64,000 nt of DNA from Candidatus Scalindua sp. (GTDB lineage: Bacteria; Planctomycetota; Brocadiia; Brocadiales; Scalinduaceae): NCBI GenBank assembly GCA_021776915.1, contig JAIQZU010000039.1:1-64000 (forward strand), in the 5' to 3' direction. A program made the translations under genes and the position numbers. Position 1 is the first letter of the stretch. Every line of letters starts with the position of its first letter. Below, piece by piece: positions 54,181-62,302 of this stretch. Under the pieces are notes generated by a model. That model was given only the letters and a program-made list of their open reading frames with translations. It ran no database searches and had not been told where the DNA came from.

Positions 54181-55465
54181 TTACAAATTTTACCTTCATT
54201 AAATGTGTCGCACATGATATGCATGGATCATAAGCCCTTACAAGCATTTCTATGTCAAGGATTATGTCATCCTTTTCTTTATGTAAAATATCCGGTACCA
54301 GGGTTCTTAAATCATTTTCAATGTTTGCAAGGTTCTGGCCGGTTGGAATAATATAATTAGCATAGGTAATCTTGCCATTATCATCTAATTTGTGTTCATG
54401 ATATAATGTTCCCCTTGGTGCTTCTGTGGCACCTATACCATGTCCAGCCTTAGGAAGCAGTTCTATTTTTTCGTCCTTCAAATCACCTGAAATCAGATCA
54501 TCAATCAACCTGATACTGTCTTCAAAACAGTGTACTGTTTCTACTACCTGAGCAATATTATTCATGTATGAATTGTAACAGGGGTGCCTTAATCCCAGTT
54601 CCCCAGCGACCTCTTTTGCTTTCGGGTGCAATTGATCGTAATTATTATTAAACCTTGCCAGTGCTCCGACCATGTAGGAATCTCTATTTGCCTTTGCGTG
54701 TTTTGATGTAGAACTAGCAACCATATACTCTTTTACTTTATCAAGATAGTCTGTCGGTACTACTTCACCATTGTCACTCGATTTGATATTGCCATCATAA
54801 AGGGCGTATTCTTCAGGGTTAGTCAGGGATATATATTCCGTATCTCTCTCAAATTCAGGAGTTTTCAGGCTCTTGAAAAATTTTACCGTTTCTTCTATAT
54901 CCGGCCATGCATCCTCAATTTTCTTCTTGAATTCGGCCAGATCTTTTGATTCAGGATTTTTTGAAAAACAGCCTATCTTCAATGTAATTGGGTGAACGTG
55001 CCTGCCACCAACCAATGCACATAATTCGTTAGCGAGGGTTTTAAGCCGCATGCCTCTTAAGACAACCTCTTTATTGTCTTTTACCATACCAAACACACTG
55101 CCCACTCTGAAGAAGTCAGGTGCTGTCAGAAAATAAACATGGAGAATGTGGCTCTGAATAAATTCGGCGTTAAGTAAGAGCTTTCTTAATTTTATTGTCT
55201 GTGCCGATGGTTCAAATCCGAGTGCGGCTTCAATGGCTTTTATTGATGTTGTAGTATGGGTAACGGCGCAGATACCGCATATACGTGAAGTAATATGTGC
55301 AACCTCTTTATACGACCTGCCAAGTGCCATAGCCTCGAAAAACCGTGGAGATTCCACTATATCCATACGCAGTTCTCGAATCTTCCCTTCCTTGACGTCA
55401 ATTATTATGTTTCCGTGTCCTTCAACTCGTGTTATATGTTCAATACCTACGTGAAAATCATGCAT
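54173..55465 (-). CDS. hyhL: [NiFe]-hydrogenase large (alpha) subunit, group 3b-like
   Basis: 430 residues. Nickel ligands Cys63 and Cys66 in 'RICGICAVTH', and Cys415 and Cys418 in 'DPCISCATH'. A nine-residue tail 'LMKVKFVNE' follows His421, the expected cleavage point for the adjacent protease. With three partner subunits it forms a cytoplasmic NAD(P)-linked sulfhydrogenase-type enzyme. Separated from the small-subunit gene by 185 bases containing repeat B5. Confidence 0.93.
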   Translation of the reverse strand: MHDFHVGIEHITRVEGHGNIIIDVKEGKIRELRMDIVESPRFFEAMALGRSYKEVAHITSRICGICAVTHTTTSIKAIEAALGFEPSAQTIKLRKLLLNAEFIQSHILHVYFLTAPDFFRVGSVFGMVKDNKEVVLRGMRLKTLANELCALVGGRHVHPITLKIGCFSKNPESKDLAEFKKKIEDAWPDIEETVKFFKSLKTPEFERDTEYISLTNPEEYALYDGNIKSSDNGEVVPTDYLDKVKEYMVASSTSKHAKANRDSYMVGALARFNNNYDQLHPKAKEVAGELGLRHPCYNSYMNNIAQVVETVHCFEDSIRLIDDLISGDLKDEKIELLPKAGHGIGATEAPRGTLYHEHKLDDNGKITYANYIIPTGQNLANIENDLRTLVPDILHKEKDDIILDIEMLVRAYDPCISCATHLMKVKFVNE

Positions 55466-55496
55466 TCAATTTTTCCTGAAAAATTCATGGATAGTA

Positions 55497-55615
55497 AATT
55501 CAATATTGACACTTCGACTCCGCTCAGTGTGACATCTTCCCTGACGCATATGGTAACGACATCCTGAGCGGAGTCGAAGGATCCTATTTTGCCGCGATAG
55601 CGACTTTGCTTTTTG
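55497..55615. repeat. Repeat B copy 5 (inverted, inside hydrogenase operon)
   Basis: CTTCGACTCCGCTCAGTGTG and TCCTGAGCGGAGTCGAAG arms around a longer core, with CCGCGATAGCGAC beyond. It sits between small- and large-subunit genes and can form a strong hairpin in the transcript. Confidence 0.85.
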
Positions 55616-55650
55616 CTAAATATAACTTTAGTCACTTCCAACTTAGATAC

Positions 55651-56394
55651 CTATTCATACTTCTCTTTACTATTTCCCCCAAACAGCATGTATTGTGAAA
55701 TGGCTTCATCAACAGTCAATCCATGTTCGCTTAGCAGGTTCTTGTGAGAAGACAGGTTCGGGTCATCTATCAGACCGCGGCAGCCGACACATCCATCATT
55801 ATAGGTAGGGCAGATAGCCTTACATCCGGCCCTTGTAACCGGTCCCATGCAGACCATTCCTTTTTCGAATAGACAGACATTCTCTCTCATCTGGCATTCA
55901 ACACACACCGGATAATCAGGTATACGGGGCTTTTTCCCTAGCAATATTGCCTTGGTTACCTCAATAAATTCATCTTTGTCTATCGGGCAGCCTTGTATCC
56001 AGTAATCTACCTTTATTACGGCCTCAATCGGCCTTGCAGGGATAGTCTCATAATTACCTGCCATTTTACCATATACGATGTCTTTAACCTTATCCATTTC
56101 AAATTGGTTTTTCAGACAATTAACACCTCCGATTGTAGCACAGGCACCTAATGCTATTATGACCTTAGCAGTTTCTCGTATTTTCTTAATCCGTTCTATT
56201 TCAGAAGTCCTTGTTATACTGCCTTCGACAAATGCAATGTCGTATTCCTCGCTTTTTTCACTCATCGCTTCTCTGAAGGAAACAATGTCTATTAAATTGA
56301 CGAGTTCAAGAAGCTGTTCCTCAATCGTGAGAACTACTAACTGGCATCCTTCACAGCTTGTAAAAGAGAAGAAAGCTACTCTTGGTTTAGTCAT
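55651..56394 (-). CDS. hyhS: [NiFe]-hydrogenase small (delta) subunit
   Basis: 247 residues. Proximal-cluster motif Cys14/Cys17 ('FTSCEGCQ'), 'GACATIGG' and 'QGCPI', then two C-terminal cluster sets ('CVECQMRENVC', 'CPTYNDGCVGC'). No twin-arginine signal, so cytoplasmic. Overlaps hyhG by four bases. Confidence 0.93.
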   Translation of the reverse strand: MTKPRVAFFSFTSCEGCQLVVLTIEEQLLELVNLIDIVSFREAMSEKSEEYDIAFVEGSITRTSEIERIKKIRETAKVIIALGACATIGGVNCLKNQFEMDKVKDIVYGKMAGNYETIPARPIEAVIKVDYWIQGCPIDKDEFIEVTKAILLGKKPRIPDYPVCVECQMRENVCLFEKGMVCMGPVTRAGCKAICPTYNDGCVGCRGLIDDPNLSSHKNLLSEHGLTVDEAISQYMLFGGNSKEKYE

Positions 56395-57218
56395 ATAGCC
56401 TCCGAAAGAAATTTCAGGGTATGATAGCTGAATTCAGGTCCGTCCAGGCATACATATACTCCGTTAATCTGACAGTGACCGCATTTTCCAATACCGCATT
56501 TCATACGCCTCTCTAATGACATTATAATATGATCTTCAGATATCTGTTTTGCCTGGAGTTCAAGCAGAACGTATTTATACATTACCGGAGGTCCGACTAC
56601 TAGTGCATAGGTATTAGTTGGTTCCATATCTAAAGGAGGAATAAGCCTTGTGACAACTCCGGATTTGCTGGACCAGTTATCATCCGGTTTATCGACCGTA
56701 ATATCTATTGCTATATCTTTTCTCTTTTTCCAGAGTTCAAGTTCATCTGCAAACAGAATCTCTCCGGGATTCTTTGCACCGTACAGAATAGTTATCTTTG
56801 CAAAGTCGTCCCTTCTTTCAAGTACATAATTGATCAGTGAGCGCAGCGGGGCCAGGCCCAGACCGCCGGCTACAAATAACAGATCTTTTCCCTTCATTTC
56901 TTCTATCGGGAAACCATTGCCCAGCGGTCCTCTAATACCTATGTATGAACCTGCTTCTAATTTATGAATAGCTGATGTAACATCTCCGGCTTTTCTGACA
57001 CATAAACCAATAGTATCTTTGTTAAAAGGGGAGGATGATATTGATATAGGGGCTTCGCCTATGCCAAAAATAGAAAGCTGAATAAACTGTCCTGGATTAA
57101 AATTAAATTCCTTTGTTTCCTTTAACTTTAATTCTATATACTTTTCCATCTCCGTTAGCTGTCGTGTACTTACGACCTCAGCAATTTCAGGTAAAAATAT
57201 GGAATCATTATTTATCAT
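56391..57218 (-). CDS. hyhG: Hydrogenase gamma subunit, FAD/NAD(P)-binding
   Basis: 275 residues. Ferredoxin-reductase-type FAD domain ('GQFIQLSIFGIGEAPISISS') and NAD(P) domain ('FVAGGLGLAPLRSLI'), with a C-terminal [2Fe-2S] motif 'CGIGKCGHCQ...C'. Transfers electrons between the hydrogenase and pyridine nucleotide. Overlaps hyhB by 11 bases. Confidence 0.93.
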   Translation of the reverse strand: MINNDSIFLPEIAEVVSTRQLTEMEKYIELKLKETKEFNFNPGQFIQLSIFGIGEAPISISSSPFNKDTIGLCVRKAGDVTSAIHKLEAGSYIGIRGPLGNGFPIEEMKGKDLLFVAGGLGLAPLRSLINYVLERRDDFAKITILYGAKNPGEILFADELELWKKRKDIAIDITVDKPDDNWSSKSGVVTRLIPPLDMEPTNTYALVVGPPVMYKYVLLELQAKQISEDHIIMSLERRMKCGIGKCGHCQINGVYVCLDGPEFSYHTLKFLSEAI

Positions 57219-58254
57219 CAGTCTTGTTATTTTTGATTACGGCATTAACTGTTTCTACTACATCAATATTAACCGGACACGACCTCGTGCACCGTCCGCA
57301 TCCGACACAAAAAGATGTATTATACCTGGTCATTAAGTAGTTGAACTTTCTATTAAACCTATGTCTTAATCTTTGACCCCTTGTTGACCGGAAGTTTTCT
57401 CCGGTAGATACAACTGCGAAATCTTTTAATGTACATGCATCCCACTCACGACATCTTTCCCCTGATGTCATATTTAAATCCATGCAGTCGTAGACGTCGA
57501 AGCAATAGCAGGTGGGACAGACGATATTACAGCGCCCACATCCAAGACATCTGTCATTTAATTCATCCCATACAGGGTCGTTGTCTGCATTTTTAAATAT
57601 AAGAGGCAGATTAGAAATATCTGTTTTTATCTTATTTTCAAACTTGCCCTCTCGATCATTCCTCAATCTCAAGAATCTCTTTCTGTCTTCTTCACCTGCG
57701 CCTGTATATTTAGAGTATTTCCTTACTATTTCCTCGCCCTGCGATGTTTTAATTGAGGTGTAAAAATAATCACCTATGTCCGTCATCATAATGTCGTAGC
57801 CGTCATCTACGTTCAGACAACCAACACTTGCACAGAGAGCGTGTTCATAGCACGGTTCAAGGCAGTCCATGCCAATGATGACGGTTTCTTCCCGTTTTCG
57901 AGTATAGTTCTTGTCATCGTGGTCAGCTGTAAATATTTTATCCAGCAGACTGATTCCATGAATGTCACAGGGCCTGACGCCGAATAACACCTGTTTTCTG
58001 GACTCAATTACCGGTTTGACATCAGGAAGTGGTTGCGTATCAAAACGTAACAGAGTTTCCTGTTGAGGGAATAGATATTTTTTGGGTGGTAGAATGGTTG
58101 GTATGTAGTCTTTCAGGGGGTCAGAGAACTCATCTATTTCGTCAAAGACATAGAAGCCTTCTTCCTTTTGCTTTACTCCATAAACAGTGAATTGCTCTTT
58201 TAAATTACTACAAAATGTGCCTATGTCTTTTTTACAAATAAGGATATCATTCAT
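57208..58254 (-). CDS. hyhB: Hydrogenase beta subunit, iron-sulfur protein
   Basis: 348 residues. HydB/AsrA-type N-terminal domain ('FGVRPCDIHGI'), then two [4Fe-4S] motifs 'CLGCGRCNIVC' (~238-248) and 'CVGCGRCTRSC' (~317-327). Links the flavin subunit to the small subunit. First gene of the hyhBGSL-protease run. Confidence 0.92.
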   Translation of the reverse strand: MNDILICKKDIGTFCSNLKEQFTVYGVKQKEEGFYVFDEIDEFSDPLKDYIPTILPPKKYLFPQQETLLRFDTQPLPDVKPVIESRKQVLFGVRPCDIHGISLLDKIFTADHDDKNYTRKREETVIIGMDCLEPCYEHALCASVGCLNVDDGYDIMMTDIGDYFYTSIKTSQGEEIVRKYSKYTGAGEEDRKRFLRLRNDREGKFENKIKTDISNLPLIFKNADNDPVWDELNDRCLGCGRCNIVCPTCYCFDVYDCMDLNMTSGERCREWDACTLKDFAVVSTGENFRSTRGQRLRHRFNRKFNYLMTRYNTSFCVGCGRCTRSCPVNIDVVETVNAVIKNNKTDDK

Positions 58255-58331
58255 TTGTGGCGACCCTGTAGTTAAGCCGATGTTCTTGATAATGATAAGC
58301 TATGCTTTACATTATTAATTTTATCACACAT

Positions 58332-58370
58332 AATAACCGGTTGCAATTGGTATCTTAGATACCGGTTATT
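58332..58370. promoter_or_regulatory. Nested dyad upstream of hyhB
   Basis: AATAACCGG ... CCGGTTATT with inner GGTATC/GATACC, 78 bases before the hyhB start. It could be an operator or transcript hairpin. In the rest of 58255-58683 I see a TATAAT-like box (58493), a 24-codon frame (58546-58620, not convincing) and a hairpin CGCACCTGATTAGGTGCG (58649-58666). Confidence 0.35.
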
Positions 58371-58683
58371 ATTACCCATGAAACGCCATATCACGAATTT
58401 ATTGTACTAAATCGTTGTTACTCTTTAAGGTTTGAGTACATAAAATTTATATAAAACTTTGAAATATTTAAGGAAATTTTCTGTTTGATCGGTATAATTT
58501 AGAATCGAAGATTCACGTTGCTCTTTTTAAGTTTTATTTGTGAAAATATGCGGATTAAAGATCAAGTGGGAGGTTGGCTGGAAATGGATGTAAAGGAACT
58601 TATTATTAAGGCTGCAGAATAATTTAATTCAGGTAACCCAAAAAGCGACGCACCTGATTAGGTGCGCCAGGTCTCTAACGGAT

Positions 58684-59163
58684 ATGAAAGAACAATGGAA
58701 AGCAGGTGTTAGTTTTGGTTTAACTTCTGGTGCGATTACCACCATGGGTCTTATGGTGGGACTCCATTCCGGGACTCATGCAAAATTAGCGGTTATGGGC
58801 GGTGTTGTTACAATAGCAGTTGCAGATGCATTCTCAGATGCTTTAGGCGTACATATCCATGAAGAGGCTGAGAATACTCATTCGCACAAGGAAATCTGGG
58901 TTGTTACACTGGCAACCTTCATCTCAAAGTTTGTGTTTTCGCTCTCGTTTATTATCCCTCTATTGCTTTTCCAGCTAAACACAGCAATTGTTGTAAGTGT
59001 TGTTTGGGGACTATTTCTTGTTGCGCTTATCAGTGCCTTTGTTGCTAAAGATCAGGGTATTAAAATAAAACCTGTTATTGCAGAGCATGTTTTTATTGCA
59101 TTACTGGTAGTGGTTATAACGCATTTCACCGGTAATTGGATTAACAGTATATTTGTCGGATAA
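58684..59163 (+). CDS. VIT/CCC1-like membrane protein
   Basis: 159 residues, about five membrane helices. The N-terminal 'AGVSFGLTSGAITTMGLMVG' and 'VADAFSDALGVHIHEEAE' recall the vacuolar-iron-transporter (VIT1/CCC1) family in shortened form. Possible Fe/Mn transport; not proven. Truncated copies of its 5' end lie at 44793, 45845 and 47075, so this sequence has been mobile. Confidence 0.7.
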   Translation: MKEQWKAGVSFGLTSGAITTMGLMVGLHSGTHAKLAVMGGVVTIAVADAFSDALGVHIHEEAENTHSHKEIWVVTLATFISKFVFSLSFIIPLLLFQLNTAIVVSVVWGLFLVALISAFVAKDQGIKIKPVIAEHVFIALLVVVITHFTGNWINSIFVG

Positions 59164-59209
59164 TAAGCACTTCAAGTCTGCTGTTGACTCAGCTATTTAT
59201 CATAATCTG

Positions 59210-59665
59210 CTACCTTCCCCGTCCTCCTCCCCTGCCGCCACTATATCCTCCCTTGCCACCGCCATATCCGCCCTTACCGCCGCTACCACCACCATATCCA
59301 CCCTTGCCGCCTCCGCCATATCCACCCTTGCCACCGCCACTATATCCTCCTCTGCCGCCTCCGCCACCACCATATCCACCACCGCCGCCGTATCCACCTG
59401 TGCTGCCTCCTCCAAATTTCTCGGTGCGAGGACGTGCTTCATTCACGTTAAGTGTTCTTCCCTTTAACTCTTTACCATTCAGTCCATCAATTGCAGCCTG
59501 TCCTTCAGCTTTAGAGGACATCTCCACGAATCCAAATCCCTTTGGCTGACCACTAAACTTGTCTTTTATGATTGTGGCAGATTCAACCTTACCGAATGCT
59601 TCGCAAGCGAGCTGTAAATCCTCTTCGGTAGTCTCGTATGACATATTTCCTACATAGATCTTCAT
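59210..59665 (-). CDS. RRM RNA-binding protein with Gly-rich tail
   Basis: 151 residues. RRM domain with RNP2 'IYVGNM' (3-8) and RNP1 'KGFGFVEM' (42-49), then a GGYGGG-type tail from about residue 87. Same plan as cyanobacterial/planctomycetal cold-inducible Rbp proteins that act as RNA chaperones. The adjacent cspA supports a cold-response or RNA-folding role (inference). The tail's repeats are GC-rich and create long antisense proline frames. Confidence 0.93.
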   Translation of the reverse strand: MKIYVGNMSYETTEEDLQLACEAFGKVESATIIKDKFSGQPKGFGFVEMSSKAEGQAAIDGLNGKELKGRTLNVNEARPRTEKFGGGSTGGYGGGGGYGGGGGGRGGYSGGGKGGYGGGGKGGYGGGSGGKGGYGGGKGGYSGGRGGGRGR

Positions 59666-59757
59666 TCTGTCTTCCTTTCTAATAATAGAATTGTACTTAA
59701 ACTGACATTACTTTTAGTGTGTTCTACCAGTTTTCTTTATTCTCTGCATATACAAAT

Positions 59758-59796
59758 AAAGCCCCCGATACCGTTTCATGGATATTGGGGGCTTTT
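59758..59796 (-). terminator. Rho-independent-type terminator of cspA
   Basis: AAAGCCCCC...GGGGGCTTT stem with a 22-base loop containing ATA/TAT pairing. On the minus strand it is followed by TTATTTG. Position 106 bases after the cspA stop. Confidence 0.65.
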
Positions 59797-59901
59797 ACGT
59801 TATCATTATAATATATTTTACAACTACTCTATAAATTATATATACAACTCTATTTCGATAGATTATACAGTATAAATATATGAGTAAGCTTTATAATATA
59901 T

Positions 59902-60102
59902 TTATACTTTGACAACATTTGAGGCCTTGCTACCCTTTTCGCCCTGTTCTACTTCAAACTCTACCTGGTCTCCTTCTGAAAGGCTTTTAAAACCATCAGA
60001 CTGAATTGCGGTATGGTGAACAAAGACATCTTCTCCGTTTTCCGGAGTAATGAAGCCAAAGCCTTTTGAGTCGCTGAACCACTTTACTGTTCCAGTTTGC
60101 AT
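59902..60102 (-). CDS. cspA: Cold-shock protein (CspA family)
   Basis: 66 residues from ATG 60102, with GGGGGTGA upstream; a GTG 12 bases earlier overlaps that site. RNP motifs 'KGFGFI' and 'DVFVHH' are intact. Single-stranded nucleic-acid chaperone. Own transcription unit between two terminators. Confidence 0.96.
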   Translation of the reverse strand: MQTGTVKWFSDSKGFGFITPENGEDVFVHHTAIQSDGFKSLSEGDQVEFEVEQGEKGSKASNVVKV

Positions 60103-60135
60103 ATTAAAAATCACCCCCTTTAAATAGTAAATAGT

Positions 60136-60179
60136 AAAAAAATAAAAAAGGCCACAAGATTGGAAATCTTGCGGCCTTT
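60136..60179 (-). terminator. Rho-independent terminator of the moxR-DUF58 unit
   Basis: Stem AAAGGCCGCAAGATT/AATCTTGTGGCCTTT, followed on the minus strand by TTTTTTATTTTTTT. It lies 140 bases after the DUF58 stop and just before cspA. Confidence 0.8.
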
Positions 60180-60320
60180 ATATATGCATATATATATACT
60201 GAACATCACAACTACCAACTTAAGACGGATGATATCACACATTAGTAATTAAAGCAAGAGGAAATAATATTTTTATTTTAAGGTCAGTGGCCATATTAAA
60301 GGGATCACCCATTTACCCCT

Positions 60321-61244
60321 TTATCTTACGAAGCCAATTTTCGGAAGTTCGCGCAGTATGAAGTCTTCGAATTTTACATTCGTTTTAGCCAACGAGTAAA
60401 CAATCCTGTTAACACTGCAGAAACGCCTCAACCGCTGGTTGTGTTCTTCCAGTGCCGCTTTGTATCGTTTACGATTTGCTTCTGAGAAGTCTATGGTCAT
60501 CTTTTCATTTGTCTCTACGTCCAGTATCTGGCCTCTCCTGGTCTTACCGAATGGGTCCAGTTCATTCTCTCCCAGGATTTGTATAATCTTGATATCAAAA
60601 TTCTTAAACCTTAAAAGATTAAGCCCCTTCGTATAAACTTCCGGTTTCATCATAAAATCAGATATAATAACAACAGTACCTCTTCTCCCCTTTACCTCGT
60701 ATATGTATTTTGAAATGTAATCAACAAGGTTTATCTCACCTTCCGGTGTTACTTTCTGAAGGAAATCTGCTATTGTGAAGATATTCTCTTTTTGCTGGAA
60801 AAAAGGTGTTTTATCTTTGAATTTCTTACTTATATCCTGCATAGTTGCAACCCTGACACTATTCTTGCTAGATAATGCAATATAACTCAAAGCAATTACA
60901 AGATCTTTTGCATAATCAAACTTCTTGTCTTCTTCCGGAAACATCATAGACCCGCTTATATCGAATAAGATGTGAACAGACAACTCCTCTTCTTCCTTGA
61001 ATGTTTTTACTAATAGTTTGTCAAGGCGTCCATAAATATTCCAGTCTATGTACCTGAAGTCATCTCCGGGAATATATTCCTGATAATCGGCAAATTCTAT
61101 ACTGGTTCCCTTCTTATTAACCGCCTCATAATTACCCTTCCTGACTCCGCTATAAGTTTTCTTACATACAATACACAGAGATTCCAGCTTTTTCAGGAAT
61201 TTAGCGTCAAAAATATCTCCAAGTGCGGAACCGGTTTCACCCAT
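60321..61244 (-). CDS. DUF58 protein (VWA-like)
   Basis: 307 residues. 'EFADYQEYIPGDDFRYIDWN' is the DUF58 hallmark; MIDAS-like 'DISGSM' (~95-100). Partner of MoxR ATPases in envelope quality-control or assembly systems. It starts two bases after the moxR stop. The usual next genes (BatA/VWA) are at 38.9-43.7 kb, not here. Confidence 0.93.
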   Translation of the reverse strand: MGETGSALGDIFDAKFLKKLESLCIVCKKTYSGVRKGNYEAVNKKGTSIEFADYQEYIPGDDFRYIDWNIYGRLDKLLVKTFKEEEELSVHILFDISGSMMFPEEDKKFDYAKDLVIALSYIALSSKNSVRVATMQDISKKFKDKTPFFQQKENIFTIADFLQKVTPEGEINLVDYISKYIYEVKGRRGTVVIISDFMMKPEVYTKGLNLLRFKNFDIKIIQILGENELDPFGKTRRGQILDVETNEKMTIDFSEANRKRYKAALEEHNQRLRRFCSVNRIVYSLAKTNVKFEDFILRELPKIGFVR

Positions 61245-61246
61245 AT

Positions 61247-62299
61247 CTATTTTTCAACTTTTTCTAATATTTTTTCTATAATATATTCCGGCTTTATATT
61301 GTCTGCATCAGCTTCAAAATTCAGATGCAATCTATGGTTCAACGCTGATATAGCAACCCTATCTACATCATCATAACTTATATTAGCCCTGTCATCTAAA
61401 AGGGCATTTACCTTCGCCGCCAAAACGATTGCCTGAGCGCCGCGAGGGCCTGCTCCATAGATAATATAGCGTCCTACGTAATCTGTGACATTGTCTCCAT
61501 CAGATATCTGATTATGTGTCTCTCTGCTGTTTGGATGAGTTGACATTATAATGTTGGTTATATAGTCCTCCACTTTTGAAGAAACAAGAACATCTCTTAC
61601 CAGCGTTCTCATTTCAGTAACCCTTTTTACTGCCGAGCTGGAATCAAAAACCGGCTTGATAATGTAACTTTCATTAGCGGTTGTTTGTCTCAGAATATCT
61701 TTCAGTTCGTTAAAATTTGGAAATGAAATGTTTAATCTGAAGAAGAATCTGTCCATCTGTGCTTCAGGCAAAGTATATGTTCCTTCCATCTCTATAGGAT
61801 TCTGAGTTGCCATGACAAAGAATGGTTCTCTCAATCTATGCGTTTTTCCTGAAACAGTTACCTGCCTTTCCTCCATCGCTTCCAGCATAGCCGATTGTGT
61901 CTTTGGTGTAGCACGGTTAATCTCATCTGCTAGAAGAATATTAGTGAAAAGAGGGCCTGGCGAAAACTCAAATTCCTTTCTGCCGTCACCCCTGTCTACA
62001 ACTATCTGCGTACCTGTTATGTCTGCCGGCATTAAATCCGGTGTAAATTGTATTCTCTTAAAGTCAAAGCCAAGCGCTTTACTTAAAGACTTGACAAGCA
62101 GTGTCTTCCCCAGGCCCGGAACGCCTTCAAGAAGTACATGCCCATTTGCAAAGAAAGCAGTTAAGATTTTCTTTACAATGTCTTTATTTCCTACTATTAC
62201 CTTACCAATCTCTTCACTGATGCAGTCAAAATCTTTTTTGAATCTATCTATTTCTTTTTTTATGTCAGTCACATCATCGCTTCTATCTCTATTTGGCAC
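61247..62299 (-). CDS. moxR: MoxR-family AAA+ ATPase
   Basis: 350 residues. Walker A 'GVPGLGKT' (59-66), Walker B 'LLADEINRA', sensor 'ATQNPIEMEGTYTLPEAQ' and a C-terminal AAA lid. Chaperone-like ATPase acting with DUF58/VWA proteins. Three bases after the upstream gene's stop. Confidence 0.95.
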   Translation of the reverse strand: MPNRDRSDDVTDIKKEIDRFKKDFDCISEEIGKVIVGNKDIVKKILTAFFANGHVLLEGVPGLGKTLLVKSLSKALGFDFKRIQFTPDLMPADITGTQIVVDRGDGRKEFEFSPGPLFTNILLADEINRATPKTQSAMLEAMEERQVTVSGKTHRLREPFFVMATQNPIEMEGTYTLPEAQMDRFFFRLNISFPNFNELKDILRQTTANESYIIKPVFDSSSAVKRVTEMRTLVRDVLVSSKVEDYITNIIMSTHPNSRETHNQISDGDNVTDYVGRYIIYGAGPRGAQAIVLAAKVNALLDDRANISYDDVDRVAISALNHRLHLNFEADADNIKPEYIIEKILEKVEK

Positions 62300-62302
62300 T
62301 TT

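Noticed and set aside
57208-58254. Annotation as anaerobic sulfite reductase subunit A
   Set aside because: Related fold, but the neighbours are [NiFe] large and small subunits, so hydrogenase beta subunit fits better.
58546-58620. 24-codon frame before the VIT-like gene
   Set aside because: Too short, no convincing initiation signal or similarity; likely chance.
59153-59549. Proline- and Ala/Thr-rich open frames on the plus strand
   Set aside because: Antisense of the Gly-rich tail of the RRM protein; repetitive GC-rich codons keep several frames open.
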